DNA of 64,000 nt from Stenogyne calaminthoides (Eukaryota > Streptophyta > Magnoliopsida > Lamiales > Lamiaceae): positions 14,310,728 through 14,374,727 of the forward strand of contig JBBCBC010000016.1 of assembly GCA_037126765.1 (NCBI GenBank). Reading direction: 5' to 3'. Of the stretch, positions 1 to 11,844 are shown piece by piece; positions within the stretch are counted from its first letter, which is position 1; each line of letters opens with the position of its first letter. The notes under the pieces were generated by a model. That model did not search any database. It saw only the letters and a program-made list of their open reading frames with translations, and was not told where the DNA came from. Both the position numbers and the translations under genes were made by a program.

Positions 1-277
1 GTGTAATTTTGGTTACAAGAGACTGTTAATTTAATCTTCTGTGATCTGGTATCACTAAATTAACTACAATGTAACACGTACTATTTATTGAACAGTTATG
101 CAGTAAATATATGTAACATTCGATGATATTTAAAGCATCAGTGATAAACAATTTATTTCAGTAAATAAGTCAGAAATTCAGTTTTGATTATACAAAGTAA
201 AAGCATATTTTCCAGTATAATCCCAACAGTATTATATCCTTACAATAGATTGTCTCTAGGACACTAACACTAACAAT

Positions 278-756
278 TCGGATGCTGATTGGGCTCGTTG
301 TTTGGATACGCGTCGTTCAACATATAGGTACTCTACTTTGTTGGTCCTAATCTGATTTTTTGGAGTGCGAAGAAACAACCCACAGTAGCCCGTTCCAGTT
401 GCGAGTCTAAATATCGTGCGATGGCAAATGCTGCTACTGAGGTCATCTTGGTCACAAATCTTATTAGTGACCTTCGTGCTTTGCCTTCCTTGCCGCCTGT
501 CTTGCTTTGTGACAATAAAAGTGTAATTTTTTTAAGCCAGAATCCTGTTGCTCACAAACGGGCGAAACACATCGACATCGACTATCATTTCGTTCGTGAA
601 CTTGTGTCCAGTGGAAAGATCTCTACTCATTTCATTCCTTCTTCTCTTCAGTTGGCGGACATTTTCACTAAGAGTCTTCCTCGTCCGCTCTTTGAATTTT
701 TCCGTTCTAAGCTCTGTGTTGGTCCCCATCGGCATCGCTTTAGAGGGGTTTGTTAA
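278..756 (+). pseudogene. Ty1/copia polyprotein C-terminus (RNase H), broken
   Basis: This is the C-terminal RNase H part of a Ty1/copia polyprotein. From 278 it reads SDADWARCLDTRRSTY, the usual RNase H start. A one-base deletion near 345 changes frame, and reading continues in the frame open from 421 to the TAA at 754-756. Family hallmarks in the second part are CDNKS, AKHIDIDYHFVRE and LADIFTKSLP. The upstream reverse transcriptase, integrase and gag are absent, so only the 3' end of the element survives. The frame change and the missing 5' part make it non-functional. Confidence 0.88.
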
Positions 757-882
757 GGTTAAAAAAGAGAATATTCTAGATGATTAGTGAATATTACTTG
801 TAGATCAATTAATTCCCTGTAATTGGTACTTACCATATATACTTGCACATATTGTAATTATTTATAGAGAGCAATAATATGA
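751..882 (+). repeat. Start of copia 3' LTR
   Basis: A short purine-rich tract (tagaggggt, 741-749) is followed by TGTTAAGG, the normal order of polypurine tract then 3' LTR. The stop codon of the RNase H fragment overlaps the first LTR bases. An AT-rich, TATA-like stretch lies near 835. The LTR end is not clear; the assigned end is where copia-like sequence fades. Confidence 0.5.
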
Positions 883-916
883 GATCCCCCAATTGAGGTG
901 ATTACAATTATTCACA

Positions 917-1273
917 CACCTCAAATTTTTTTTATCATCTTTCCTTTTATTTAATTTTTTTAGTAATAAAATATTAGCCCAAGAAATATATACATTTGTA
1001 TGTATATTAAATTGTATATTTTTAGCCATTTTTGCACACTCGTTAAAAAAACATGAACACCCGTAAAAAATTCTACACACCACAATTTTTTTTAATCATC
1101 CGTCATTTTATTTAAAAATTCTGCATAGCCGTAAAATTTTTTTTACACTCGTAAAAAATTCTGCACACCCTAAATTTGTTTTATCATCTGTCCTTTTATT
1201 TAATTAATTTTTTTAAGTAATAAAATATTACACATTTGTATATATATTAAATTGTATATTCTTAACCATTTTT
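917..1273. repeat. Direct duplication of an AT-rich segment
   Basis: About 115 bases at 917-1032 recur at 1163-1273. Both copies run from a tcaaatt/taaattt start through a tccttttatttaa motif to attgtatatt and agccattttt. The gap between them holds further short copies of an 'acacccgtaaaaaattct' motif. No coding potential is visible. Confidence 0.6.
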
Positions 1274-1790
1274 CAAAAAAATACACCATCTATAAAAATT
1301 AACTAAAATAAACCAGATACAAAATTAAATCAATAAAATCAGAAAAAAATATCTTCATAATCCCTTCATGTCCATTATCCTCCAGGTCATTAACATCTCC
1401 AACAACTTTAAAAACCAATAAGGATGCAAGCTAGAAGCAATTGGGAATGCTAAAACATACCAATTTGCATGTCAACATGCCTCCAAGAACAGAACTGTAC
1501 GGAATATAAGGACCGGCTAATACATAATTTATGAATTTGAGAATATGTTTTCAGGAGAGTTATGATTCGCTAGAGGTAATTTATGCACATAAGTAATTTT
1601 CGAGGTTTACTATCGATCTTAAATTCTGCACACAAGGTCCATTACACAAAATAAATTAGGAAAGAAAGACTCACTCTTGAACCCATTTTCGAAGTGCGAA
1701 TCTGAGCGGAGCCTCAAAAGGGGGAAATTTTGTTATGCGATTTGTATTGCAATCAATAGGCTGGCGATTTCAGATTCAATGTGTATGGGT

Positions 1791-2205
1791 GTCCTGGGTT
1801 CTCGGCGAGTAGCAGAGTCGTTGAGTATGTGGGTGCAAAGATTATACGAATGAAACTAGGTTATTAAAATGAATGAATGAGTAACTTTGTTCAAAAAAAA
1901 ACTACTGGGATTCTATTCTATAGGAATATGTGTAATAACAAGTAACAGAAGAATTGTCTATTTAATCAATCGAAATCCATATTAAAAACATAAAAATTAT
2001 CAATAACCTGCATAATTATTTTTTTAATCAATCAATCCATATTGAAAACATAAAAAATATCAATTACCTATTTCGACTAGAGTAGAGGATAGAGATGGAG
2101 ATTGAAAAATATGCAGTATATAAATCTATCTAGGGTTTCCGACTACACACATAAATCTGTCCAGGGTTTCCGGCGAGTAGCAGTGTCATCGAGAAATGTG
2201 TGTGC
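1791..2205. repeat. Diverged direct repeat around a ggcgagtagcag motif
   Basis: The stretch at 1791-1835 and that at 2159-2205 share an alternating match (gtcc.gggtt..cggcgagtagcag.gtc.t.gag). They look like two copies of one older sequence. Function is unknown, and the rest of 1280-2440 holds nothing I recognise. Confidence 0.4.
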
Positions 2206-2459
2206 AGGGATTCTCGCGCGAGGAGCATAAATCTTCGATTGTTGGTGTGCAATTTCTACGTGAGCAGATTCGGTTTTATGCCAAAATCGTCGTTGAAGAG
2301 CATATAAATTTTTGTAGGAGAGATAATCAAGAAGAAATTTTAGGTGGGAGAAATGTGTGTTTTTGGTCAATTGGGAAAATTAAATGCACACAAAAAAAAC
2401 TTGAGAAATGACCAAATTTGGTTAAGGGTATTTAAGTATTTCACACCTAATTTTTATAT

Positions 2460-2920
2460 CTTTGAGTAACATGTTCAGTAGAGTCTTCAATGCACATTCT
2501 TGCTACATCTCCATTCTCTCTTTTAGTTTGGCAGGCTGTTGCCTCGTGGATTGGAAAATCAGCATTCTATTCTTCTTCCTTGATGGACTATTTTCGTGGA
2601 CTTTGTATGCTTTGAGCGTTCGGCCACCCGTAGAAAAGTTATGAGTTTGATTTGACAAGGTACTATTTGGAAAATCTGGATCCAAAAATGAGATCATTTT
2701 CAAAGAGAGTATCTACTCGTTGGATAAGCTCTTAGTTGGGATTAAGTTATGTTCATGGAAGTGGATAAGATCCCACTACCCATTATCTTTTTCTACCCCG
2801 TTTATTTCTTGGGAACACCATCCTTTAGAATGTTTACCCTCCACATTTTAATTTGGCTTGCTATTGTGTAATTATTGGATTATAGTACCCCTTGTACTCT
2901 ATAATGGAATTTCATTTTTT
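2460..2920 (+). pseudogene. L1-type LINE 3' end (C-terminus of reverse transcriptase ORF)
   Basis: Two overlapping frames give peptides typical of the end of a plant L1 ORF2: VWQAVASWIG, then after stops and a one-base shift near 2638, SLIWQGTIWKIWI and LCSWKWIRSHYPL. The fragment runs on through a T/G-rich 3' untranslated part (ttgtactctataatggaatttca) to a T-run at 2911-2920. It is 5' truncated, carries at least two in-frame stops, and cannot encode a working protein. I could not define a target-site duplication. Confidence 0.65.
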
Positions 2921-3289
2921 TTTTAAACATTTAAAAAGTCTAGCACTTAAGAGTAATAACTACTTATAAATAGTACCTAATAGTAACTACCCCATGAAGA
3001 TATGGGTGAAATTTGGTATTATATTTTGAAAAGATTATTGACAAAAACTTGTATAGACCTGGTTCATGTTATGAATTCGGGTCAAACCTGACTCATACAC
3101 TACAAATGGGTCAGATATATATCATTTGATTTTTTTTTTTTGCGCATCTCTCCCTTCTCTTCCGCGACTGCAAAACTACCTCTGTGAAACCCTCTCATTC
3201 CGTCTTCCGAAACTATCGAAAACTACCTCTCATTTTCATCTTCGGAATCGCAACCGGAAATGCCTCTCCCGAATTTTTTATTATCACCA

Positions 3290-3430
3290 ATACACATAAA
3301 AACTATCACTGTTACTCAGAATAACTATTACTGTCATTCTATGCTATGGTAAGTATCACTTTTACATAAACTATCACTGCATGTTTATAAAAACTCTCAC
3401 TGTAATACAATTAAATTATCACTGGTATGC
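3290..3430. repeat. Short-period repeats of an aactatcactgt motif
   Basis: The motif 'aaactatcactgt' recurs five or so times with 20-30 base spacing. The same motif forms the arms of inverted-repeat elements at 4575, 16280 and 18065, so this is probably one arm of that family. Confidence 0.5.
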
Positions 3431-4574
3431 AAAAAAAAACAAAAAAACACCAATTCTATAATTACATTATTAATAATTGAATCTGATTTTATAGAATTGA
3501 AGAATCACCCAAAATGAAAAAAATAATATACAACATACGAGGAGGGTTGTTGGATGTATAAAATGACTCGTCCATACGAACATGTAGAGCTCGGAGAGAG
3601 ATGAAGAGAAATGAGAATAATTAGTCTGCGTGTACATAATTTTCGAATTTTTCTATATTCTGAGAGATCCCAAATAAATATGGGACTTCACCTGCCAAAA
3701 AATAAATAAATATGAAACTTCTAATATTATAGAAATAAATGGCAATTAATTTAATTTTTTTAGACCCAATTAATTAAGTAAAAAATGAGGTGGGGAGATG
3801 AGGTATTGCAGGTCACCATTTGGCTTCATATATAAGGAGTCCAATGCTGGGCTCTATATATAAAAAATGTATATATGTATATACAAATTACAATGGCATA
3901 ATTAGGATGGCAAAAAAAATTTGAAAAAAAATCTACATATATATACACACCATGCAACGGCTAGACAGCCAAAATAATAAACAAAATATTAGGTACATCA
4001 AGTATTTGTATCCTCCTTTATCTCTCCCCAATATATTGCTCCTCTCCTCCCAACAATACATGGTTGATATAAAGTGTGCCATCTCAGATTTGTACCCACG
4101 GATGGGGGTGTGGTTTTTTACACCCTTTCTCGTTTCTCCTACAAACTAAGCCCCAAATATAAATAAATATCAAAGTATTCTATATAAATATCAGATTAGA
4201 GTTTTAATGGGAGTAAAAAGTCAGATTTTGTCTATGCTATCCTTGCGGGCATTGCCCTTTATTGTTTTAATGCATTGTATCGCACAAAACATTAAATTAT
4301 GTGGTACAACATAATAAAATACTTTTGGACAGTGCCCCACAAAATAATAAAGACAAAATCGTAAAACTTATATACACCAGTTAATAAATAATAATAATAA
4401 AAAAATATTCGTACGAGATCATGATCTCATATATAAGACGGACTTCATTACTTATATGATTCATGAACTTATGAAACCCCAACTCAAAACATATTTTTAA
4501 AGATAACATGACTTAAATATTAAAGTAGGACAAAAATTTGTATAGACCTGGTTCATGCTATGAACTCGGTTATT

Positions 4575-4735
4575 TAAATATCATTGTTACATACAAAAAC
4601 TCTCTCTGTTATGTATAAAAACTATCACTGTTATGAACAAAAACAATCACTGTTTAGAAAATGCTTTATATTTTTAAACAGTGAAAGTTTTTGTGCATAA
4701 GAGTAATAATTTTTACACATAACAATGATAAAGTT
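4575..4735. mobile_element. MITE-like inverted-repeat element (atcactgttatg family)
   Basis: The left arm carries tatcattgtta and repeated 'aaactatcactgttatg'. The right arm carries the complement (aacagtgaaagtttttgtgcataa, ending taacaatgata). The loop is about 20 bases of AT. It has the size and symmetry of a non-autonomous DNA transposon. Relatives are at 16280-16445 and 18062-18535. Confidence 0.6.
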
Positions 4736-5561
4736 CATGTGTGAAACTGATTCACATGAGTGTTACTCATAAAGTAGAAATCGTCTCAATTATATGAAAT
4801 TATTTCACACGAGACTACCTCAATATATTTTAATAAAAAAATAAATACTACTAGTAATTAATTTTTTAATTGAATAACTAATATCCTCTTAAAAAGACAC
4901 ATACAAGGGCATATACAAATTTGCGTCTTGCCCCGACGTAGAACGTTTGCCCATCCCTATTAAGGGTATGCGTTGAATTATGAATTTAATATTTGTTCAA
5001 AAGAAAACAGGGCGGATGTTACTGCTAACAATATGAATCGTAACACAAAAAGTTCAAAAGATTATTAAAAACTAAATATTACCAAATTTATTTTAGATTT
5101 GCAAATCGTTTACATATTGATGTAAGAGCTCGACAATTTTAGTTATTACTTAGACATTAAAGTCTGTAATATACTCCAAACATTTAGGTAACACCTGGAC
5201 CACCTGGTAGTAATTTATTTTAATGAATGTACTCGTTAGTTGGATAAGAAAACTTGCAAACCAAACATGTATTTGGACGTTTTTATACTACAGAAATGAG
5301 GTAATGTACTTCAAAAATACCATTCTCATTTTTATTGTAGATATCTTGTTAATATTATTCTAATTCTAATTTAGTTTACTAAAAATATTGTCATAGTTAA
5401 TTTTATGTTTGAATTGCAAACAATGAAAGATAAAAAAAAACCAAATATAATATCATACAAATTAAAATGCAAAATATTCAGTTAAATTTGTTCACGATAT
5501 AATTTTGTTTTCTTTTTAAATCGTATTATCTGTTTCCCTAAATTGTAACTTATCACTTATT

Positions 5562-5697
5562 TTCACTAAATCGTACTAATGTACTTTCAATAAACGATAC
5601 TCTCTATTTTCACACCAATTTCAAACTATGAAAACATCTAATATGATTCAGTGAAACATGTGATACTGTTTATTGAAAAGTAGTATGATTTAATGAA
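5562..5697. mobile_element. Small inverted-repeat element (MITE-like)
   Basis: The left arm (tcactaaatcgtactaatgt, then caataaacgatact) is answered by an inverted right arm (gatactgtttattg, then agtagtatgatttaatgaa). The arms are about 45 bases. Its transposase family cannot be assigned. Confidence 0.5.
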
Positions 5698-6063
5698 ATG
5701 GTTAAATACGATTAAAAATATAGTAAATGTCAGTACTACTTACTTTCCAGATCAAGCACAAAAACAAAGAAAATATTGTCTTTTACTTTATTAAAGTGAT
5801 AAAGTAAAATTATTTTAAGTCAAATCAACTTTAACTGTATGATTATGAGTTAATTATGTTAAAAAAAATTAATAACGTAAAGAGTAAATAAATGTATATC
5901 ATAAGGATAAGTGCTATGATTACTTTTTCGTTTTTGGAGGTAAAAACTAATGTAAGATAAATAATAAATGAAATTATGAAAATTGATATCAAATCGAGGG
6001 AGTAATATTTTGACGCATAACACATTCCAATATTAAACAAAAAAAATACAAACTCTTCCGTGA

Positions 6064-6227
6064 AACTTGTTCATAATATAAAATTTATATCATTACACTT
6101 AGAAAGTGATACCACTATTTTTATGAACTACTATCTATAGTATTTAATATATTGATTTCCGTTTATAAATATAGTGATATTAATTTATAAGTGAAGTGGT
6201 ATAAATTTTATATTATGAACAAATTTT
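6064..6227. mobile_element. MITE with 25-base terminal inverted repeats
   Basis: The left end (ttgttcataatataaaattt) and the right end (aaattttatattatgaacaa) are exact inverted complements over 20 bases, and the similarity continues inward (atatcattacactta against taagtgaagtggtata). About 160 bases in total with no ORF. Confidence 0.7.
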
Positions 6228-7007
6228 AGGGAGAGCTACTCATAAATCATAATAAAACGAAAATACTATATAAATCACACTCAATTACAAACAATCACTC
6301 CTAAAAGCAAGAATAATTCAGTACAAAACACGAATTCAACAAATTGCAACCTATAATATTTTTCTTAACAACATGTAACCTATACTAATAAAATTGACAA
6401 ATTCCAACCTCGACTCATTTTTTTTTTTTATCTTTCTATTGAATTTCTCAATTTAAGGTTTGTTAAAATACATTTTGGCATTGTAATATATACAATATAT
6501 TATTTGTAATTATATTTAGTCAAAAAGTTTCACAAAAAACAAATTTCGTGTTGTAATTGATCACTTTTTAATAGTATAGATTGCATTTTGTTAGAAAAAT
6601 TAATACAGGTTTTAATTTGTAAAAAATACAATAGTAGATGTTATAATTTGTAATTAACCTTAACTTTTATGTTCTTGCTCTTTTAATCCATAACTCTGGA
6701 CCTTTCTAGAAAAGTTAATATTTTCAGATATATAAATAAATAAATATACCCAATTAATTTTTTTATAAAACCAAAAAAATGCAACGTGGAATACGATAGA
6801 TTGCAAAGGCATGTTTGATTCTGTTGCAGCCTGTTGTACTTTCCCAACTTTACAGTAATCCAAACAACCTTTTATTTTATCCACAACCCCAGCCATTCGA
6901 TTTCATCTTGCCCCACCGCAACTCCCCTGCGCCCGCACACACACGATCCCACCCCGCTTTCTCCTTTCGGTAAAATAAATTCCACAGCACTTTCCCCTTT
7001 CTCAAAC

Positions 7008-7050
7008 CTCACTCTCTCTCTCTCTCTCTCTAACTCCTCTTTCTCTCTGG
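7008..7050 (+). promoter_or_regulatory. SPL gene first leader exon with CT microsatellite
   Basis: A CT-repeat block ends at a good splice donor (ctctctgg|gtaagg, GT at 7051). CT-rich first exons of this kind are common in plant genes. The transcription start is not determined. No convincing TATA box is visible, though tccacaaccccagcca at about 6880 and the CT tract fit a TATA-less promoter. The intron 7051-8370 ends at ggaacag, joining the small leader exon 8371-8421. Confidence 0.5.
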
Positions 7051-8370
7051 GTAAGGAGATGCAGCACCTCTCTTTTGTAAATGGAAATGTTTTTTGCTCG
7101 CTTTTGAATTGAATCTGTGATTAATTTGTGTGCGGCCATGAATGATTAGTTTATTAACTTTTTTTCTGCGGCTGTAATGATTATTAAAAAGGGGATTGAT
7201 TGATTTTTCGTTGAGTAAAAGAGGTAATTGATGGAGTGTTTGAGATGGAAAGGGTGGGGGAACAGCGCTTTGTTTTATGCATACTGTTTTTGGAGAAACA
7301 GCAGGGGATTTTTTCAACAGAGGTGGAATTATTTGCTTTAAACTTTCCTGAAATGTGTGAGGAATTTTGGAAATTGCTAACTATTTTCAGCTTTGAAAAT
7401 TTGGGGAGAAAGAGAAACAGATGCGTTTTTTTCTCACTCTCGCTCTCGCTCTCTCTTTCCACCTGTTTTGCTTCTGTCCCCCTTTTCTCTCTCATTTTAG
7501 ACTGAATTTTTAGGCGTTTTGATTTTTTTTTTTTTTTTGTAGAATGAAAAAATATTTTCTGTTGGGGGTTTATCTTCTAGTATCAACTAAGGATATCTTC
7601 TTTAATTTTTAGTTTGTAAATATAGATTTATAGCAGTGTGCTATTGTTAGTATACGATTTTGAAGGAGGAGGATGTAATTTATCTTCTTATTGTTAATGA
7701 TGAACATTTTCTGAGTTTTGTTTGGAGTATTAGAGCAACGGTTGTTTTCAATTTACTCTATTTTTTCGGGTTTAGTGGGTGGGAGACACTGAAAACATAG
7801 TACATTCATAGGTCTTGTTTTAATTTCTTTAAGGATATTTATGAGATCTGCTGTTCTTTTTGTTAATGGTTTTGATTAGGAGTTATTATTTCATTTGTAT
7901 TGCCATCTTTGTTGTTGGAGAAAACTGAGCTTGTAAAGATTTACCAGTTTAAGGATGGAATAAAGAGGAAAGAGGTGAGGGAAAGTATTTATTGCACTCA
8001 GAAAAGGGTGGTTAATAGTAGGCAGAAACAGTAAAATTCCTTCTCATTTATCAGTGGAATAACATGATAAATTTATATCAACCGTTGTAGCTCTGTGTAA
8101 TTATAGTCATTTCTTGTTCATTTGTTGGAGTACCTATCTAGTATCTACTCTGCTTTGAAGTCCTGTTTGGAACTTACAATTTGAAAAGAATCTTGAATAG
8201 TTTGCTGCCAATATCTGTTGAATTGAAATTTAGTGTTTTTCACTTTGGCCTGTTAATTTGGACGTGCTTTTAATACTTATGGTGGTGTAGAAAGCTTGAC
8301 TGAACCTTTATTCTTGTCAGAAACTGTATTATTTTTCACTTCTGATTTTGTACTTAACATTTTGGAACAG

Positions 8371-8421
8371 GGAATTATAGCATCTCCATGGGGTGATCAG
8401 TTATTTTCTCATTTCTCTACG
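8371..8421 (+). promoter_or_regulatory. SPL second leader exon with a two-codon upstream ORF
   Basis: The bounds are an acceptor (tttggaacag, ending 8370) and a donor (GT at 8422). Within it, atg-ggg-tga at 8388-8396 forms a minimal upstream ORF. The third leader segment starts at 8797 after tttcag and contains a second upstream ORF, atgatgcattctgagtgctag at 8813-8833, of six codons. The main ATG is at 8874. Exon assignment is inferred from splice signals only. Confidence 0.45.
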
Positions 8422-8475
8422 GTAATTATTATGATTTCTTGAAAATTTTACATTATATCATATGCATCTGAGTTT

Positions 8476-8656
8476 GTCTTATGTAAAACAGTTAACTGTA
8501 CACCTATTTCACAACTAATATTTTATAGTTGAACAACTGATACCTTATAATGAAACAACTAATACTATCAAACTGATACCTTTTAGTATAATAAACAAAT
8601 ACTTCTCAGAACTGCTCAAAAAATACAAATAACAGTAAAACTGGTTTATATAAGAC
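8476..8656. mobile_element. MITE in SPL leader intron (gtcttatgtaaa family, copy 1)
   Basis: Terminal inverted repeats are gtcttatgtaaaacagtt at 8476-8493 and aactggtttatataagac at 8639-8656. The interior has repeated 'caactaatac' and 'aactgatacc' motifs. Related copies lie in two more SPL introns (10099-10244, 11124-11272). Confidence 0.7.
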
Positions 8657-8873
8657 TTTGCGTATGTCTCCTCTTTAAGTTATTTGGTCCATTTAGATAA
8701 CTTTTGCCTCAGTCATGTGCTTGTGATGTGGAAATACTTCTTCAATTTAATTTATTCTAACTTCTAAGCATATATTCTTGATTTTATATCTTTCAGTTCT
8801 GGTGTCTAGTTTATGATGCATTCTGAGTGCTAGTATAATTTCAAAAGCCCGTTTAACGAGCCACTTCTCTGAG

Positions 8874-11694
8874 ATGGATTGGAATGCGAAATGGGATTGG
8901 GAAAGCTTTGCTACCTTTGGGTCAAAAGCAACAGAAAGTCCCAAGAAACTGCAATTAGTAGATTGGACTATTATTAATGATGGAGAAATCGATGCTGGAT
9001 CCTTCAATCTTTCCTCTGGTTCTGATTTTGGGCATGTTTCTTCAGCTAAGAGCTCGATATCAGCTTCAGAATCTTCCACCAAAGAAGGGATGCAAACCCC
9101 AGACTTCAGGCTCATGACATCTGAAGATCTTTCTGGAAACTTCAGCAAGAAAATGGAAGCTTCTATTGGTTCTATAGAACCATTTATCGGTCTCAAACTT
9201 GGAAAACGAACATATTTTGGGAATAGTGGTGCTGGAAGCAATGTTAAGAGTGCATCTTTATCTGTAATGCCTACTCCATTGAAGAAAACTAAATCAGCGG
9301 GTCAGAATCTCCATATACCACGATGTGTAGTTGAGGGTTGCGATTTTGATCTTTCGATGGCTAAAGAATATCACCGGAAGCATAAAGTTTGTGACATCCA
9401 TTCCAAAAGCCCGAAGGTTATTGTAGGTGGCCATGAACGAAGGTTTTGCCAACAGTGTAGCAGGTAGTTATGCTATAAGTATTATATTTTATAAGAGTCA
9501 ATTGCATAATAAATCACAACATTTTCACATTATTTCAATTACAAAATATGTTTTTCAATTTTGCAATTGTATCATATGACTATTTTCCAGCAACTTATGT
9601 TGATGTGGCAGCTGGAATTTTTTTGTAATATTTGCAAATAAATTTACAACCTTTTATTATTTGTTCAATTTAATCACAACCTTTTAACTTTTTGCAATTT
9701 CATACACCGACATGTCAGCAAGACTTGCCAAAAATAGTCAAAATGATAGAATTGCAACAACCAACAATTTAGAAGATTGTGTACCAAGTTGCAAATTTTT
9801 AAAACATATGTTATAATTGAAAAAATGTAAAAAGATTGTGATTTATTTTGAAATCAACCCTATTTATAAAAAATAACTTCTTGTCATCTTATAATGCTTG
9901 TTTTGGAAGATTCCAGTAAATTAATGTTACTTTGTTTTTCAAGGTTCCATAACTTGTCTGAGTTTGATGAGAAGAAGCGCAGTTGTAGAAGAAGGCTTTC
10001 TGATCATAATGCACGACGCCGGAAGCCACAGCAGGAAACTATCCACTTTAGTTCGACGAGGCTCTCATCACCATTATATGGTATTTTATCTAGATTTAGT
10101 CTTATGTAATACTGTCTTACTGGTCAACTGGTTTGCAACTGTCACTTTACAGTAAAATAAATAATTCTTTCTAATGAAACAGCTAATACTGTTTTAAAAT
10201 GCACAAAATCCAAACCAGTTGGGTAAAACTGATTTACATAAGACTTTGCCTTGTATCTATTGGTATGTTTTACAATTTGTCTTGCTGGACGCCAAATTCT
10301 CAATTTGGAATTTCATGTTTAAATTTTTAGCTTACCGGACTCGCATGTGTTGATTATTCAGTTTCATATAGTGCTGTTCAATAGGATAGGATAGGATACA
10401 TGTAAAAAATCTGGTCTACTTAGGTGATATGATTTGAATTTGAGGAGGAATTTTGTGTTTATTTTCATTCACTGGAGCTAATTATGTTAGAATATATGGA
10501 TGGGTTGGAGTATTTATTTTCCTTTCAGAAAATTTAGGATGAGAACAAATGCAATAACTACCACCATAAAGTAACTAAATAGTTTGGTTTCCATTTGTTG
10601 ACAATTACAACATCCAAAACAGTAGCACCATCCATAACTTGTAATGAAAGAGGACAAGAGCCTTAGGAGGAATGTTCAATATTGGTGGCTTTCTGTGTAT
10701 TGTATAGGGCAGGTTCAGTGTATAATTATGATAAATGGATAATTCTGTTTAATCTCCTTTTACATTCACAGGAGGAAGACAGCAAATGAGTTTTCTGTTG
10801 AATAATACTCAGCTTATTCACTCTAATGCCACGTGGGATAGCACGAGCAACTCCAAGTTCACCCTGACGAAAGGTTTTCCTTCGAAGTGCATTGGAGATG
10901 GAGTAAGTAACGAGCAAATGCATATTCCAGGTGTCAAACTGCCACATCTCATCAATGTGCAAAGTGGTTCTGCCAAAGGACTTCTGGAATCCAAGAGCTC
11001 CATGACTGAGGTTTGGAATCCAGGTCAGTTTTTGTAGTTCAGAGTTTAACCTAAATAATGTATGTGTATTAGTTCAAGATGATGTGGACAGTTTTCTGAG
11101 CATTTTATTTAATTTTTAGCAGTGTCTTATGTAAACCAGTTTTATCGTGCAACTGCTTTGCATGCTGTTTGTATTTTAAACAGTTTAGCTGTTTCATTAA
11201 AAAATGTTAGATATTTTACTATAAAGTGATAGTTGCAAACTCAGTTGCACAATGAAACCGTTTTACATAGAATAACTTGTTTAGGCAAAGGTTTGAGTTG
11301 TTTCACTAAACAGTATTAGTTGTTTTGCACCCAAGTGTTGCTCATAAGTTTAATGATCAATGTCTTCCCGTTTCCAGGTCCAAAGGGATCTCAGTTTGCT
11401 TCTTCCCACTTAGATGCAGCACCCGAATATGGTCGTGCTCTCTCTCTTCTGTCAAGTAACTCGTGGGGCACGCCCCCCATGCCTTTAAATACAGCACATG
11501 AAAACAGCAGCTGTATAACTCAGGCAATGATCCATGGAGTCCCAGAAGGCGGGCCCCTTTCTTCTTCCGAATTCTGGCTCTCTGGACAGCAGTCGACCAC
11601 TATTCCTCGTTTGGCAACGAACAGTAACTTTCAAGAAATCCAGCTATGCATAACTCCGTATGATACCGACTTATTCCCCAGCATGTTGAACTGA
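8874..11694 (+). CDS. SPL: SQUAMOSA promoter-binding-like transcription factor (SBP-box), SPL2/10/11 type
   Basis: Four coding exons, 8874-9463, 9944-10080, 10772-11023 and 11378-11694, join in phase at GT-AG introns into 431 aa. The N-terminus MDWNAKWDWESF is typical of this clade. The SBP domain spans about residues 150-226. Zinc site 1 is C151, C156, C173 and H176; zinc site 2 is C192, C195, H199 and C211. It is followed by the basic nuclear signal KRSCRRRLSDHNARRRK. The first coding intron interrupts the SBP domain right after QQCSR, the position conserved across the family. QQMSF follows the domain, and a miR156 target sits in the last exon. The family binds GTAC cores and promotes phase change and reproductive development. 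No lesion is visible. Exact orthology among SPL2, SPL10 and SPL11 (or a gene named SPL12 in other species) needs a tree. Confidence 0.95.
9497..9859. mobile_element. MITE filling SPL coding intron 1
   Basis: The left end (gtcaattgcataataaatcac) is mirrored by the right end (gtgatttattttgaaatcaac). The inner arms match too: cacattatttcaattacaaaatatg against catatgttataattgaaaaaatg. The element occupies most of the 480-base intron 9464-9943 without touching the splice sites. Confidence 0.65.
10099..10244. mobile_element. MITE in SPL coding intron 2 (gtcttatgtaaa family, copy 2)
   Basis: The ends are gtcttatgtaatactgtc and aaactgatttacataagac, inverted relative to each other. The interior holds 'gaaacagctaatactg', matching copy 1. 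It starts only 18 bases after the donor at 10081. Confidence 0.68.
11124..11272. mobile_element. MITE in SPL coding intron 3 (gtcttatgtaaa family, copy 3)
   Basis: The left end gtcttatgtaaaccagtttt is intact. The right end is diverged (aaccgttttacatagaat). The core contains 'aacagtttagctgtttcatt', again like the other two copies. Confidence 0.6.
11435..11454 (+). promoter_or_regulatory. miR156/157 target site in SPL mRNA
   Basis: The 20 bases gtgctctctctcttctgtca match the standard miR156 target of SPL genes, and encode the conserved ALSLLS peptide at about residues 346-351. The site is in frame in exon 4. By established knowledge of the family, miR156 silences such transcripts in juvenile tissue. 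Confidence 0.95.
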
Positions 11695-11838
11695 GTACTG
11701 ACCATTCCTCAACTACTTTCAAAACACTTGTTCGTTTTGTATTGTTTAAATTTGGAAAAATGCTTTAGACTCATTCCAAAAGGATCTCTGTTATCTGGTC
11801 GGCTGTTAACCTAGACTTTCCTAGTGTAACTTGGTTGT

Positions 11839-11844
11839 AATAAA
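11839..11844 (+). terminator. Likely SPL polyadenylation signal
   Basis: AATAAA lies 145 bases after the SPL stop codon, following the T/G-rich stretch ttggttg. Confidence 0.5.

Larger units (their letters stand above)
2930..6060. other. Intergenic AT-rich DNA
   Basis: Apart from the repeats listed separately, I see no gene, RNA or intact element here. The short open frames (for example 3952-4149 and 5843-6040) lack any family motif, and neighbouring frames are equally open because the DNA is so AT-rich. Confidence 0.6.

Noticed and set aside
7184..7505. Open frames on both strands in the SPL leader intron
   Set aside because: They overlap each other and a CT-rich stretch inside the inferred intron; no family similarity.
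8747..9241. 164-residue open frame on the - strand
   Set aside because: It is antisense to SPL exon 1 and has no domain; the + strand frame has the SBP family sequence.
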